Shown: one piece after another, positions 1 through 8,141 of the stretch
How the letters are laid out: each line of letters begins with the position of its first letter
Position numbering within the stretch: position 1 is the stretch's first letter
DNA from: Cochliopodium minus
Taxonomy: Eukaryota > Discosea > Himatismenida > Cochliopodiidae
Direction of reading: 5' to 3'
DNA length: 22,258 nucleotides
NCBI GenBank assembly: GCA_024220525.1
Contig: JAMYWO010000005.1
Span: forward strand, 281,749-304,006
Program-made: the position numbers and the translations under genes
The notes under the pieces: model-generated
Database searches by the model: none
Told to the model about the DNA's origin: nothing
The model's input: the letters and a program-made list of their open reading frames with translations, nothing else

Positions 1-1307
1 TTGGCTTTAAATTCACCGAGAGCGAAGAAGAAGAAAGAAATGTGCATGTTAAATTTGAGCCAATACTCGAAGCCTTAAAATTAAAAAATAATTTAAATTC
101 CTTGTCTTTTACTTGTAAAGGGGATAGTTATGATCTCAGTCTTTCCCTAAACAATTTTCTCTCTGAAATTTTAAATTCAAACAAAAACTTGAAAAAACTA
201 AAATTTAAAGGGTTCTCCCTCCAAAAAGATCAATTGTCTTCTCTTTTTTCTGCTCTTCACAATTATGACAGCCTCACTTTTCTTGACTTGTCTTTCAACT
301 ATAACCTCGAAACATTAGAATCAAAGGAGATCAATGTGATGCTGTCTACTTGCAAATCCCTTCATACCTTGTAAAAAATTTTTTTTTTTTCATATTTGTT
401 TTATTTTTAAAATCCAATTTTAAATTGATTTTTTTAAAAACTTATTTTTTTTAAAATCTGATTTCAAATTAATTTTTTTAAAAACTTATTTTATTTAAAA
501 AAACTCATTTTTTTATTTGTTCGATTTTTTTTTTTGTTTATCATTTTTTCTTTTTAATGTTATAGAAAGCTTAATGAATGTTTTAGAAATCCTATTTGTA
601 ATCTAAAAGAAGGACTCGAGAAAAACGAATCGTTGAGACATTTAGAATTGAGTAACAACAGAAAACTCGATATCTCTTTCATTCCAGAGTTGCTTTCTTA
701 CAAAAAGTGGGAGTATCTTGATGTTGGTGGGGTTTCTATTGAAGTTGATCTCCAAAAAAAAATTTTTGATTCTCTAAAGAACAACAAATATCTCCTTTTT
801 TTAAATCTCCTCATCAATAATCTAATCAGAAAGATTCAACAAAAGGCAGAGGATACCCGACATTGTTTCGATTGCTTGAAATCAAATTCTACTCTTCAAA
901 CTTTGTCTTTTAGAGTCTCTGCTTCTTGTCTTGAGGAGGATTTATCTGACTTGTTGAAATCGAATCATTCTCTGCTTCGTTTTGACTTTTATTCCGATAA
1001 CTCTTATCAACCTGCAACTAATCCCTTGTCTTCAACCTTTTTGGAAATCAACAAAAGAATTTCTCAAAAACCTTGTTGGAATGTTGAGAAACATTCTCTC
1101 TTTGAACCAGAGTTTAAACAAATCATTTTTTCTTTTTTACTTTCTCTCAACGTTTTTTTGAAAGACAAAAGGTATTTGAAACTTCCAAAACCTTTACTTT
1201 TCAACATCTTTGATCTTTTTTCTGTTCATTTTTTGATTCAACACAAAAATCAATTTGAAGATTCCCAAAAAGAAAACTCGAGAAAAAGAAAAATTGAAGA
1301 CAATTAG
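1..1307 (+). CDS. LRR gene A, 3' part
   Basis: This continues the gene that ends contig 2; bases 1-77 repeat 20424-20500 in the same frame. The exons are 1-370 and 566-1307, joined by a phase 2 GT-AG intron (TT/gtaaaa...ttatag/A). The protein shows irregular LRR units such as LKKLKFKGFSL, LTFLDLSFN and LRHLELSNN, of the kind found in ribonuclease-inhibitor-like repeats. After the repeats come ISQKPCWNVEKH and LKLPKPLLFNIFDLF, which gene B shares nearly word for word; this is a family-specific C-terminal domain I do not recognise, although LPKPLL-IF is faintly F-box-like. The tail ends SRKRKIEDN, a plausible nuclear localisation signal that gene B lacks. The stop is TAG at 1305-1307. Partners and function are unknown; an LRR protein would usually bind another protein. 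Confidence 0.8.
371..565 (+). other. Intron in LRR gene A
   Basis: A 195-base GT-AG intron made mostly of T-runs. It contains two near copies of an approximately 35-base unit (aatttaaattgatttttttaa-like, near 415-450 and 462-495). The phase and position match the intron at 2582-2626 in gene B, so the larger size here probably reflects local expansion of low-complexity sequence. Confidence 0.75.
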
Positions 1308-1384
1308 GTTCTTATTATTAAGATGAAGCTTTGAAAATAAAATTTTTTTTTTCATAAAATGTGAATAAATTAAAATAAAAAAAA

Positions 1385-3202
1385 ATGGCAAGAACGAAAA
1401 TGGTGAAAACCGCAAAGAAAAAGGTTTAGAAATCAAAATTATCTGATTTATAAAAATCAAAAAATAAATTGTTAAAATTCCTGATTTGATCATCAAATCA
1501 ATTTAAGAATAATATTGGTCAGAATTTTCTTGATTTTATATTCTTCAAAAAAAAAAAAAAGAATGAATTAGATGAGTTGTGGAACAAAATAAATAAAGGA
1601 GAACAAAAAGTGTTGAACACATCCAACAGACTATTTCTAAAAAAGAACGAAATCTCAAAAGAAGAAATAAAGCAATTCTTCGAGAAATTGAAAGGAACAG
1701 ACAATTTAAAAGAAATCATCCTAAGCATAGATCTATTAAAAGGACACGAACAACTCTACACATCAGTTATGGATTATCTAAAATATCAAACGATATCTTT
1801 AAAGATTTGCATTGAAAACTTTGACAATGTGAACTTTGACTGGGAAGATTTTTGTTTAAAGTTTAACGAGGTATCTTCCATCAGAAAGTTGGTCATTAAA
1901 CATCCTAACTTTTCGAATAACGATAAAAATGTCTTTCTGATCTTGAAGGGGTTTATTTTCCTAATTTATTTTTTCATTTGTTTTTTTTTTTGATCTTTTG
2001 TTTTCTCTTTTTTTTTGTTATAATTTTTAACTTGATAATTTTGTTTTAATCTTTATTTTTTATTTGATCATTTTGTTTAAAATAAATTAATCTTTATTTT
2101 TTTTGTTTAGAATCGAAAAGGCCATATCAATAAAAGAAATAGAGATAGATGGAATAGTTCTCGATGAAAAATTCTCTCAAAAACTCTCCCAATTCCTCAT
2201 TACTAACCCTTCAATCTCCTCTCTCCGCCTCAAAAACCCACAAACCGGCCCTAATCTAGAAAATACAACCTTTGGACTCATAAGCGAAGCATTCAAACAA
2301 AACAAAAGGTTGGATTCCCTGACATTTGGAGGAGATTCCTGTGCTTTAATTGGAGTTTTCCTGAAAAATAATATATCTGACATTTTACTATCAAATAAAA
2401 ACTTGCGACGCCTCGATTTGAAAGATTTAGAACTTGGTAAGAGCCAGCTTTGTTCTATTTTATCTGCTCTACAAGAATATCATACTCTAACCCACCTTGA
2501 TCTCTCCCACAATTATATATTCTCTACCTTAGGACCTATTGAAACCCAAGTTTTGTTTTCTTTCAAGTTTCTTCACACCTTGTAAATTTTAATTATAAAA
2601 TTTTTTTTAAACTAAATTTTTCATAGAAAACTAAATGGATGTTTTTCTTCACAAAAAACATTGAAAGAAGGACTCGAGAAAAATGAAACAATAAGACACT
2701 TGGAACTGGGTCAAAACACTTCAAACCGAATCTATTACATCCCCGAGCTATTATCTTTAACAAGTATCTCCTCTCTTTGAAACTATTTAATCAAGATTAT
2801 GTCGATCTCCAAATATACCAAAAAGAATACTTTCTCCCTTGTTTAGAGTGTTTGAAAGTAAATAAGACGCTTCGGTCATTATCTCTCGGTGGTCCCGATT
2901 CTTGCATTCAGGAAATTTTCGATTTATTGAAAACGAACCATTCTCTTCTTCGCTTTGATTATTTTCCAGGAAATAATTTTACTCCATATGATCTTAATAT
3001 TTACTTAAACTACAACAAAAGAATCTCCCAAAATCCTTGTTGGAGTGTTGAAAAACATTCCCAATTTGAACCAGTCCTTAAAGTGTTAATTGAAGTTTTT
3101 TTGTTTTCTTGCCACATTTTTTTGAAGAACAAAAGGCACTTGAAGCTTCCCAAACCCTTGCTTTACCAAATTTTTAACATTATCAAAGAAAAGGAAATTT
3201 GA
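1385..3202 (+). CDS. LRR gene B, tandem paralogue of A, frame disrupted in last exon
   Basis: Inferred exons are 1385-1423, then a second exon ending at 1950 (start 1508, 1523 or 1562), 2111-2581 and 2627-3202. Exon 1 reads MARTKMVKTAKKK and ends at an AAG/GTTTAG donor in phase 0. The second exon has no in-frame ATG but is open in phase 0 from all three candidate acceptors. The 1562 choice gives NELDELWNKINKGE, aligned with gene A. The middle carries LRR units (LRRLDLKDLEL, LTHLDLSHN) and the end carries ISQNPCWSVEKH and LKLPKPLLYQIF. Near 2755-2775 a stretch of about 30 residues present in A is missing and the frame changes: the upstream frame stops at TGA 2778-2780 while homology resumes in another frame (NKYLLSLKLF). 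A 32-base intron there would restore the frame but is implausibly short. It is therefore probably a decaying copy or an assembly error. Confidence 0.65.
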
Positions 3203-3348
3203 AAATTAATATTACCTATTTTGAATTTTTTATAATTAAAAAAAATAAATTAAATTTCATTTCATAATATTTAGGATTCAATTTCCATCAAATAAAAGCT
3301 ATTTATTCTAGAATCAATTTGATTTGTAGTATAATTAAATTTTGTAGA

Positions 3349-3723
3349 AATTTATTGCTGCAATCTATTCAAATATGTTCTCTCTTTGACCGGAAAAGCA
3401 GTGATGATCTCATTGGAATCATATCTCCCAAACGCAATTTGGATCATCACATTTTCATAAAGATAAAATCGGCTGGTTCCATCCTTTGCATTCCCCTTGA
3501 AGTTTCCTAATGCAAATTCCAATACATTAACAAGATCTGCCCTGTATATTCTGTATGCTGCAAAATCTGCTTCATGTCTCAACAAGATATGTTCCAATCC
3601 CTTCGAGGGATTGCTTATTTCCATGTAATATCTTCCAACTTGCATTCTTGGTCCTGGTCTATAAGAAAAGTTATATTCATGCAAAGATATCAATAAAATG
3701 ATAGCCATTATAAGCAATTTCAT
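3349..3723 (-). CDS. Small secreted protein, tentatively BECR-type RNase-like
   Basis: A single-exon gene of 124 codons including the TAA stop. The ATG lies immediately behind a run of about 30 A (minus strand), the usual start context here. Residues 1-20 (MKLLIMAIILLISLHEYNFS) form a signal peptide, so the mature protein is probably exported or enters the endolysosomal route. The mature part has no cysteine pattern and no membrane segment. The stretch EHILLRHEADF, later NAKDGTSRFYLYEN and finally IITAFPV, recalls small bacterial nuclease domains of the BECR group (His in an HIL-RH motif, then a beta-rich half). That assignment is from memory of motif shape only. It is flanked by LRR gene B, which converges on it, and by a broken coding relic upstream. 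Acquisition from bacteria is possible but unproven. Confidence 0.6.
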
Positions 3724-3727
3724 TTTT

Positions 3728-3749
<22 letters not shown>

Positions 3750-3758
<9 letters not shown>

Positions 3759-4010
3759 CGTTGATGGCTACTTCTTTAGCACAAGAGGCGATGACACAAT
3801 GTCTTATTCTTGCAGCTTCATTTCCTGAAATATTGAGGACTTATCCCAATCCCGTTTCCATTCTACCAATTACACGATTTCCTTTGTATGCCATTACCTC
3901 CAAAGTATTTATCGCAAACACAATTAATTAATAATGCTTCCTTCTTGCTAGCCAAGGGTGTCCTTTGTTATCTCTAATTTTAACTTCCTTCCCAAATATG
4001 CAGGTATGGG
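3750..4010 (-). pseudogene. Broken coding relic, possibly of bacterial toxin-like origin
   Basis: The base composition is clearly less AT-rich than the surrounding spacers, and short protein-like stretches can be read on the minus strand. One (NEAARIRHCVIASCAKE) resembles the RHC-type helix of certain secreted bacterial toxin and peptidoglycan-associated domains. It does not form an intact gene and is treated as a fossil. It lies just upstream of the small secreted protein on the same strand, so the two could share an origin. The family assignment is weak. Confidence 0.25.
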
Positions 4011-4429
4011 CTCAAAAAACATCCCCTCTTTACATTTTCAAAATTACTTGAACTTGAAAATACAATGAAATAATCTTATAGTACTCAATCATCATCTTGA
4101 TATGGTTTCAAAAATTTATTGGCATAAAATGTTGGGAATTTAATCGAGAAAGGAAGAATTAATCTTCATTCTTAAATCTAAAAGTTTTTTCCATCTGTAG
4201 TCATAATCAAAAGGGTGGAATGAATATGAGGCTGATAAGAATGCAAAATCAAATTTTATTTTTTTAATTTTCCTTTATTGCAAATCAATGATCCTAACTT
4301 CAAAAATTGGAAAAGAAATCCATGGATATTAATGAGCAAAGGCAGTAATTAAGTATCCTAGTGAGTTTATGTTGGAAATTATATTTCCTGTTTAGCTTCT
4401 CATTAAAAATAAAAAAATAAAAAAAAATT
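4011..4429. other. Intergenic spacer, no gene seen
   Basis: AT-rich spacer between the relic and the SAM-like gene. A minus-strand open frame (about 4300-4584) is low-complexity phenylalanine/leucine sequence opposite the real gene and is not credible. The last 40 bases are an A-rich leader before the ATG at 4430. I see no RNA gene or repeat. Confidence 0.5.
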
Positions 4430-4867
4430 ATGAATAGAACAAGGAAAAAGGAAAATAAGCCAAAGAGAAAAATCCCAAGCATGATGATCAGATTATTAAA
4501 CACTATATTCTTGGAGAGTAATAAATCAGTGTTCAAACTGAGAAATCTTTCCCCAAATCGATTGAAGAAATATCTGAGCACCAAGGGATTTGGAGATGTG
4601 GCGGAATGCTTCAGAAAAGAGATGATAGATGGAAAATGTTTTATTACTTTGATGTCAAAAGAAGAAGGTAAAATATTCTGCCATTTAAATTCTTTTTAAA
4701 AATTAATTTGAAATATATGATCAGGCATCAGAATATTGGAATCAGATTTCATGATAACCGAAACACGGATAGAGGAATTGAAGGAATTATATCTATCCAT
4801 CTACCATCTTCGCAGATTATTCACAAACAAGGAATTGCATCAAGATGAAAGGCCTTTTTACATTTAA
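4430..4867 (+). CDS. SAM-like small protein, copy 1 (with intron)
   Basis: The exons are 4430-4667 and 4725-4867, giving 126 aa. The intron is 57 bases (G/GTAAAATA...gatcag/GC). A basic N-terminus (MNRTRKKENKPKRK) precedes a domain of about 75 residues: LRNLSPNRLKKYLSTKGF, AECFRKEMIDGKCFITLMSKEEG and ELKELYLSIYHLR. The order of a helix with a GF end, EA--F, an IDG--FI-L turn, EEG and a final helix ending LR matches a sterile alpha motif, which usually mediates protein-protein oligomerisation. The first exon alone reaches an in-frame stop in the intron, but splicing adds the missing C-terminal helix and the ending DERPFYI, which the 14750 copy also shows as DEIPFYLN. The four copies in contig 2 lack this intron. 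The SAM assignment is by pattern only. Confidence 0.75.
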
Positions 4868-5123
4868 AAATAAATAAAATCAAAATTGCTTTTGTGTTTA
4901 TATAATTCCTTTAGTCTTATATAATCGTGTAATATTAAAAAATCATAAATTTAATCACATTCATATGTAAATTGATATTGTTAATATTTAAAGGATTTAT
5001 AAATTTTCAAGAGGAGGATCTTAAAGTTAAAGTTCCTCCTTTAAAAGAAAAATGATTTTCCAAAAAAATTTATTTAAAAGTTAATCCCTCTGTATCATGA
5101 AATCCATCTTGCCAATCTAATGA
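4868..5123. other. Convergent intergenic region with a small hairpin
   Basis: This lies between the end of the SAM-like gene (+) and the SECIS of the selenoprotein gene (-). A 7-bp perfect inverted repeat, aggagga at 5012-5018 and tcctcct at 5034-5040, flanks a 15-base loop containing two ttaaag units. It may mark shared 3' ends. Nothing else is visible. Confidence 0.45.
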
Positions 5124-5204
5124 TGATTTGTCATTCAATTTGTTCGAAGCTAAACATGTTATGTTTAAAGCATCAATTTGACAAATTGAAATCATAGTAA
5201 ATCA
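5124..5204 (-). promoter_or_regulatory. SECIS element (type II) in the selenoprotein 3' UTR
   Basis: Read on the minus strand: helix I is UGAUUU (5204-5199) with AAAUCA (5129-5124). The 5' core AUGA is at 5195-5192 and the 3' core UGAC at 5133-5130. Helix II is a perfect 10-bp stem, UUCAAUUUGU (5190-5181) with ACAAAUUGAA (5143-5134). Unpaired AAA opens the apical region 12 bases after AUGA. An extra helix III (GCU..AAACAU-AAC-AUGUUU-AGC) caps it. This is the full eukaryotic SECIS order, in which the AUGA/GA quartet recruits SBP2 and the Sec elongation factor. It starts 79 bases past the TAA stop of the deiodinase-like gene. The pairing is seen directly; the function follows from the known SECIS model. 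Confidence 0.9.
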
Positions 5205-5282
5205 AAAATCGGAGAAAGAAAAAAATCAACAGAAAAAAAAATTCTAAAAAAAATTTAAAGGAAAGATGCTTCCAAGAGCTAT

Positions 5283-6936
5283 TTAAACGTGAAGTTTGAT
5301 CCAATCCTCGAGCTTGTTGACATCATATGCGAAATGAGGAGAGACCTCAGGTTGAGCTTTGAAGCTAAGTTTTCCATCTACCAATCCGTAGAATCTGAAA
5401 GGCCATGCTATGAAAAAAGAATTGATTAAGGAAATATGAAACTTAATTATTGAATATTTATAATCAATATTATAATTATAATTATTGAAATCAAAATTTC
5501 ATAGAAATTTCATAATATACTTTATATAATATGAATTAAAAGAAAAAATTACCAGCATAGGAATTCTCGAATTGATTTTGGATGGTATCTACCAAGAATG
5601 GAAAAGAATACTTGGTCTTCTCGTTGGCCAACTTGGCGAGTTGACAACGTCTTTCGGTGGTTTTGGGTTGCTCGCAGAAAGAAAGGGTTTTTCCACATGG
5701 CCATTCATCTATTTTCAAAATTAAAAGTAAAATTTTAAGAAAATGATCAAATAAAAAAAAATGAATGAGATCTTTACCAGAAGAGTGGGCTTCAGTGATA
5801 TAAACAGCCAAGAAGATGGCTTTGTCGTTGTATTTTTTGCTCATCTCTTCAAAAAATGAAGAGTGATGCAAAAATGGAGGTCTATTTAAAAAGAAAAAAA
5901 AAAAGAAAGGAAAATATATATGAAATTGATATTGAATTTTTTTTTTATATACCAAGTAATACTTCCAGCAACAATGACAAAAGGCGCATTGTTACCCAAA
6001 TTCTTTTTTTCCAACTGGCTTTTGTAGTAAGAAGCGAGAGAGATGAGTTGTGAAGGGTTTTCGATGTCAGTCAACATGACATCAGCGAACTGATCACCCA
6101 AATGGAGATCTCCGTCTCTGGCTCTGTTGAACTTTGAATAGTAAGGGATGGAGCAAACTTCTTCGTCATTGTTATGATTTCCTTTATTTTATTTCGAAAA
6201 AATTAAAATTTCTTGATTTTTTTTTCTCTTTAATTTTTCAACCTAATGCTTCTCTGAATAAATCCAAATCTGATTCCTCCTTGTATCCGAACTCATCCAA
6301 AACTTGTCTTTGCACTGTCTCCAAAAGGTTGGCATACTCATCCATGTTGTTCAAGATGCATTTGTCCATCTGCTCTTGTACTTCAGATCCCAATCTAAAA
6401 TATAGGTTTAATTTATTGATAAATCAAATTTTAAAAAGGTCTTTGCCTCAATTCATTTTCCCTCATGTACATCTTCTTCAATGTTTCCCTATCTATTGTT
6501 TTTTTGCTCCCTATTATATTCTCCTCTCCTTTGAAATTGTTGAATCCATATTTACCACTGCTTGGGAAGAACATCAATGTCATCATTCCCTATTATATAA
6601 AAAATTTATAGAGCATTTATTGAATATAAAGGTAAAAGTTGTTTATTAATACCATCTTCTTTTCATTTTCTTTTCTTCTCACGAAGGATACCACTTCATT
6701 CATTGATGAAGTTTCTTTGCATTTCCAAGGCATATACAATTTGACATCATTGTCGATAAAACAAGAAGAATCATTAAAATTTTTTATTTTAACGTGATCA
6801 AAGAACTGCCTCACAGTCATTTCTTAAAATTAAAAAAATAAAGTTAATTTTGATCAAAAAAATATTCCAAATTACTTGAATCAACATTATATTCTTGGGA
6901 TTGTCCCAAATTTACAACCCTAATTTTAATGCTCAT
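5283..6936 (-). CDS. Deiodinase-like selenoprotein with ubiquitin-like N-terminus
   Basis: There are eight exons in transcript order: 6936-6876, 6822-6653, 6589-6447, 6394-6243, 6181-5953, 5881-5778, 5708-5553 and 5407-5283. The total is 1140 bases, or 379 aa plus TAA. Residues 1-70 (KIRVVNLGQSQEY, then KMTVRQFF) look like a beta-grasp ubiquitin-like domain. A middle region has YYSKFNRARDG and GDQFADVMLT. The C-terminal 140 residues are a thioredoxin-fold deiodinase (T4_deiodinase family): VIVAGSIT-U-PPF, AVYITEAHSSDEW, FPFLVDTIQNQFENSYAA. The family active site is SCT-U-PPF. Residue 252 here is TGA, split TG/A across an intron, exactly where Sec belongs, and a SECIS follows. The intron between exons 3 and 4 is GC-AG (AG/gcaaag). 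The role is probably a thiol/selenol reductase; the substrate is unknown and iodothyronine is unlikely in a protist. It is divergent from the S28 gene, 206 bases away. Confidence 0.9.
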
Positions 6937-7142
6937 TTTTTTATATTTTTTTTAAAATAGAAACTCATATAGGGAAAAATAATTTGCTTAATCATCACAC
7001 CGATGCAAATTGGAAGATTCTCCAATGATTTTTATCATGTTAAATAGATAGAGATACAGAAATATTCAAAAGAAAAATTTGAGCATGCTGAATAATAAAT
7101 TTTTATAAGACTTGAACAATAATCCTCCCAATAAAAAAAAAA

Positions 7143-8140
7143 ATGAGATCAATTTTGTTTTGCAGTTTCATTTTATGTTTGATTTTGGGAGTCTCGACAG
7201 GAAGAGTCCCAATTAAGAAATATAATAAATTGGATCCCTATTTTTTTGAACAAAAGCTTGATCATTTTCATTTTGATAACAGAACCTTCAAGCAAAAATA
7301 TTACGTCGGTAAAATAGATTAAATAACAAGCAATAACAAAGAGATCTCGATTATATTTTTGCTAGTTTTTTTTTAATATAATCCGTTATATATAATATAA
7401 TCAAAGATGATACCTATTATACTGCTGGAAATCCCATATTTCTTTATATCAATGGTGAAGGACCAATAAGGTAAATTTCTTTCAATACAAATTTTCATTT
7501 CATAAATTTTGTAGTAAATATATTTACTACAAAGAATGGATCAATATCAATCAACATATACAAATGATAATATGATCATATTTAATCAATGATCAATTTA
7601 TATACTATCATATGTTGAAATATAAAAATTGATCCAAATTATATTGTGCATATTAAATTCTTGACAAAAAAAATTCAATCATTCATTTGCATATTAAATG
7701 ATGCAATATTTGAATAGATTGTATCAAATTTATCAAATGTAAAAACTATTAATGATATCAATTAATTTAAACTGAAATGCTTAATAAATCCAAAAATCAC
7801 AAACAATTATTATTATATGAATTAAACCCTTATCACAAGAAATTAAAATTTCTCTGAAATTTTTTTAGTGGACCACCAAACAATGCAGTCCACCAAATCT
7901 ACGCAAAAGAGTTTGGAGCATTGGTAGTGACAATGGAACACAGATACTACGGACCACAAAGCTCTCCTTTTCAAGGTATTTCCACTAATTTTTTTTTCTT
8001 TTTTTCAAAATTTTTTATTTTTTTATTTTTTTATTTTTTTATTTTTTTTATTTTTTATTTTTATTTTTTTATTTTTATGATATCTTGAAAAGAATGAACC
8101 ATTTAATTCCTCATTCAAGAATCGATTTTCCAATCTTTAA
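7143..8140 (+). CDS. S28 serine carboxypeptidase-like protein, 5' part, cut by contig end
   Basis: The exons are 7143-7308, 7407-7470 and 7869-7975; all junctions agree in phase and give 112 residues. The start follows an A-run. Residues 1-20 (hydrophobic CSFILCLILGVSTG) are a signal peptide. FEQKLDHF, NRTFKQKYYV, PIFLYINGEGP and EHRYYGPQSSPF are hallmarks of peptidase family S28 (lysosomal Pro-X carboxypeptidase, dipeptidyl peptidase II, thymus-specific serine protease). These enzymes cleave behind proline in acidic compartments. The catalytic Ser (GGSYGG), Asp and His lie further on and are not in the window. After the donor at 7976 only poly-T intron remains before the 'n' at 8141; a few codons from about 8115 (after aag) could be the next exon start. 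Family members are usually around 450-500 aa, so about three quarters is missing. Confidence 0.88.
7471..7868 (+). repeat. Foldback-rich long intron in the S28 gene
   Basis: At 398 bases this is far longer than most introns here. It contains a 26-base perfect palindrome at 7508-7533 (centre gtagtaaata/tatttactac). A nested imperfect foldback of about 95 bases follows, with ggatcaat near 7537 pairing with attgatcc near 7630 and tcaacatat pairing with atatgttga inside it. This suggests a small MITE-like insertion or an expanded hairpin. No terminal direct repeat is certain. Confidence 0.4.
7985..8080. repeat. Low-complexity T/ATTTTTT tract
   Basis: A run of attttttt-type units inside the last intron of the truncated S28 gene, about 60 bases before the contig end. 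Such tracts recur at 21200-21345 and 22085-22258 and probably contribute to assembly breaks. Confidence 0.8.
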
Positions 8141-8141
8141 N
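8141..8141. other. Contig junction (single n)
   Basis: The sequence on the two sides does not continue: a plus-strand S28 gene ends and a minus-strand LRR gene begins. I see no 77-base overlap at this junction, so adjacency of the two contigs here is unsupported. Confidence 0.85.

Noticed and set aside
5009-5042. A second SECIS or riboswitch at the aggagga/tcctcct hairpin
   Set aside because: It has a 7-bp stem only, with no AUGA/GA core or apical AA.
5881-5954. The TGA as a sign that the deiodinase gene is a pseudogene
   Set aside because: It falls exactly at the family's Sec position, the frame stays conserved afterwards over three more exons, and a full SECIS follows.
6134-6649. Plus-strand open frame opposite the selenoprotein gene
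   Set aside because: It crosses several exons and introns of the real gene, begins with low-complexity sequence and has no family resemblance.
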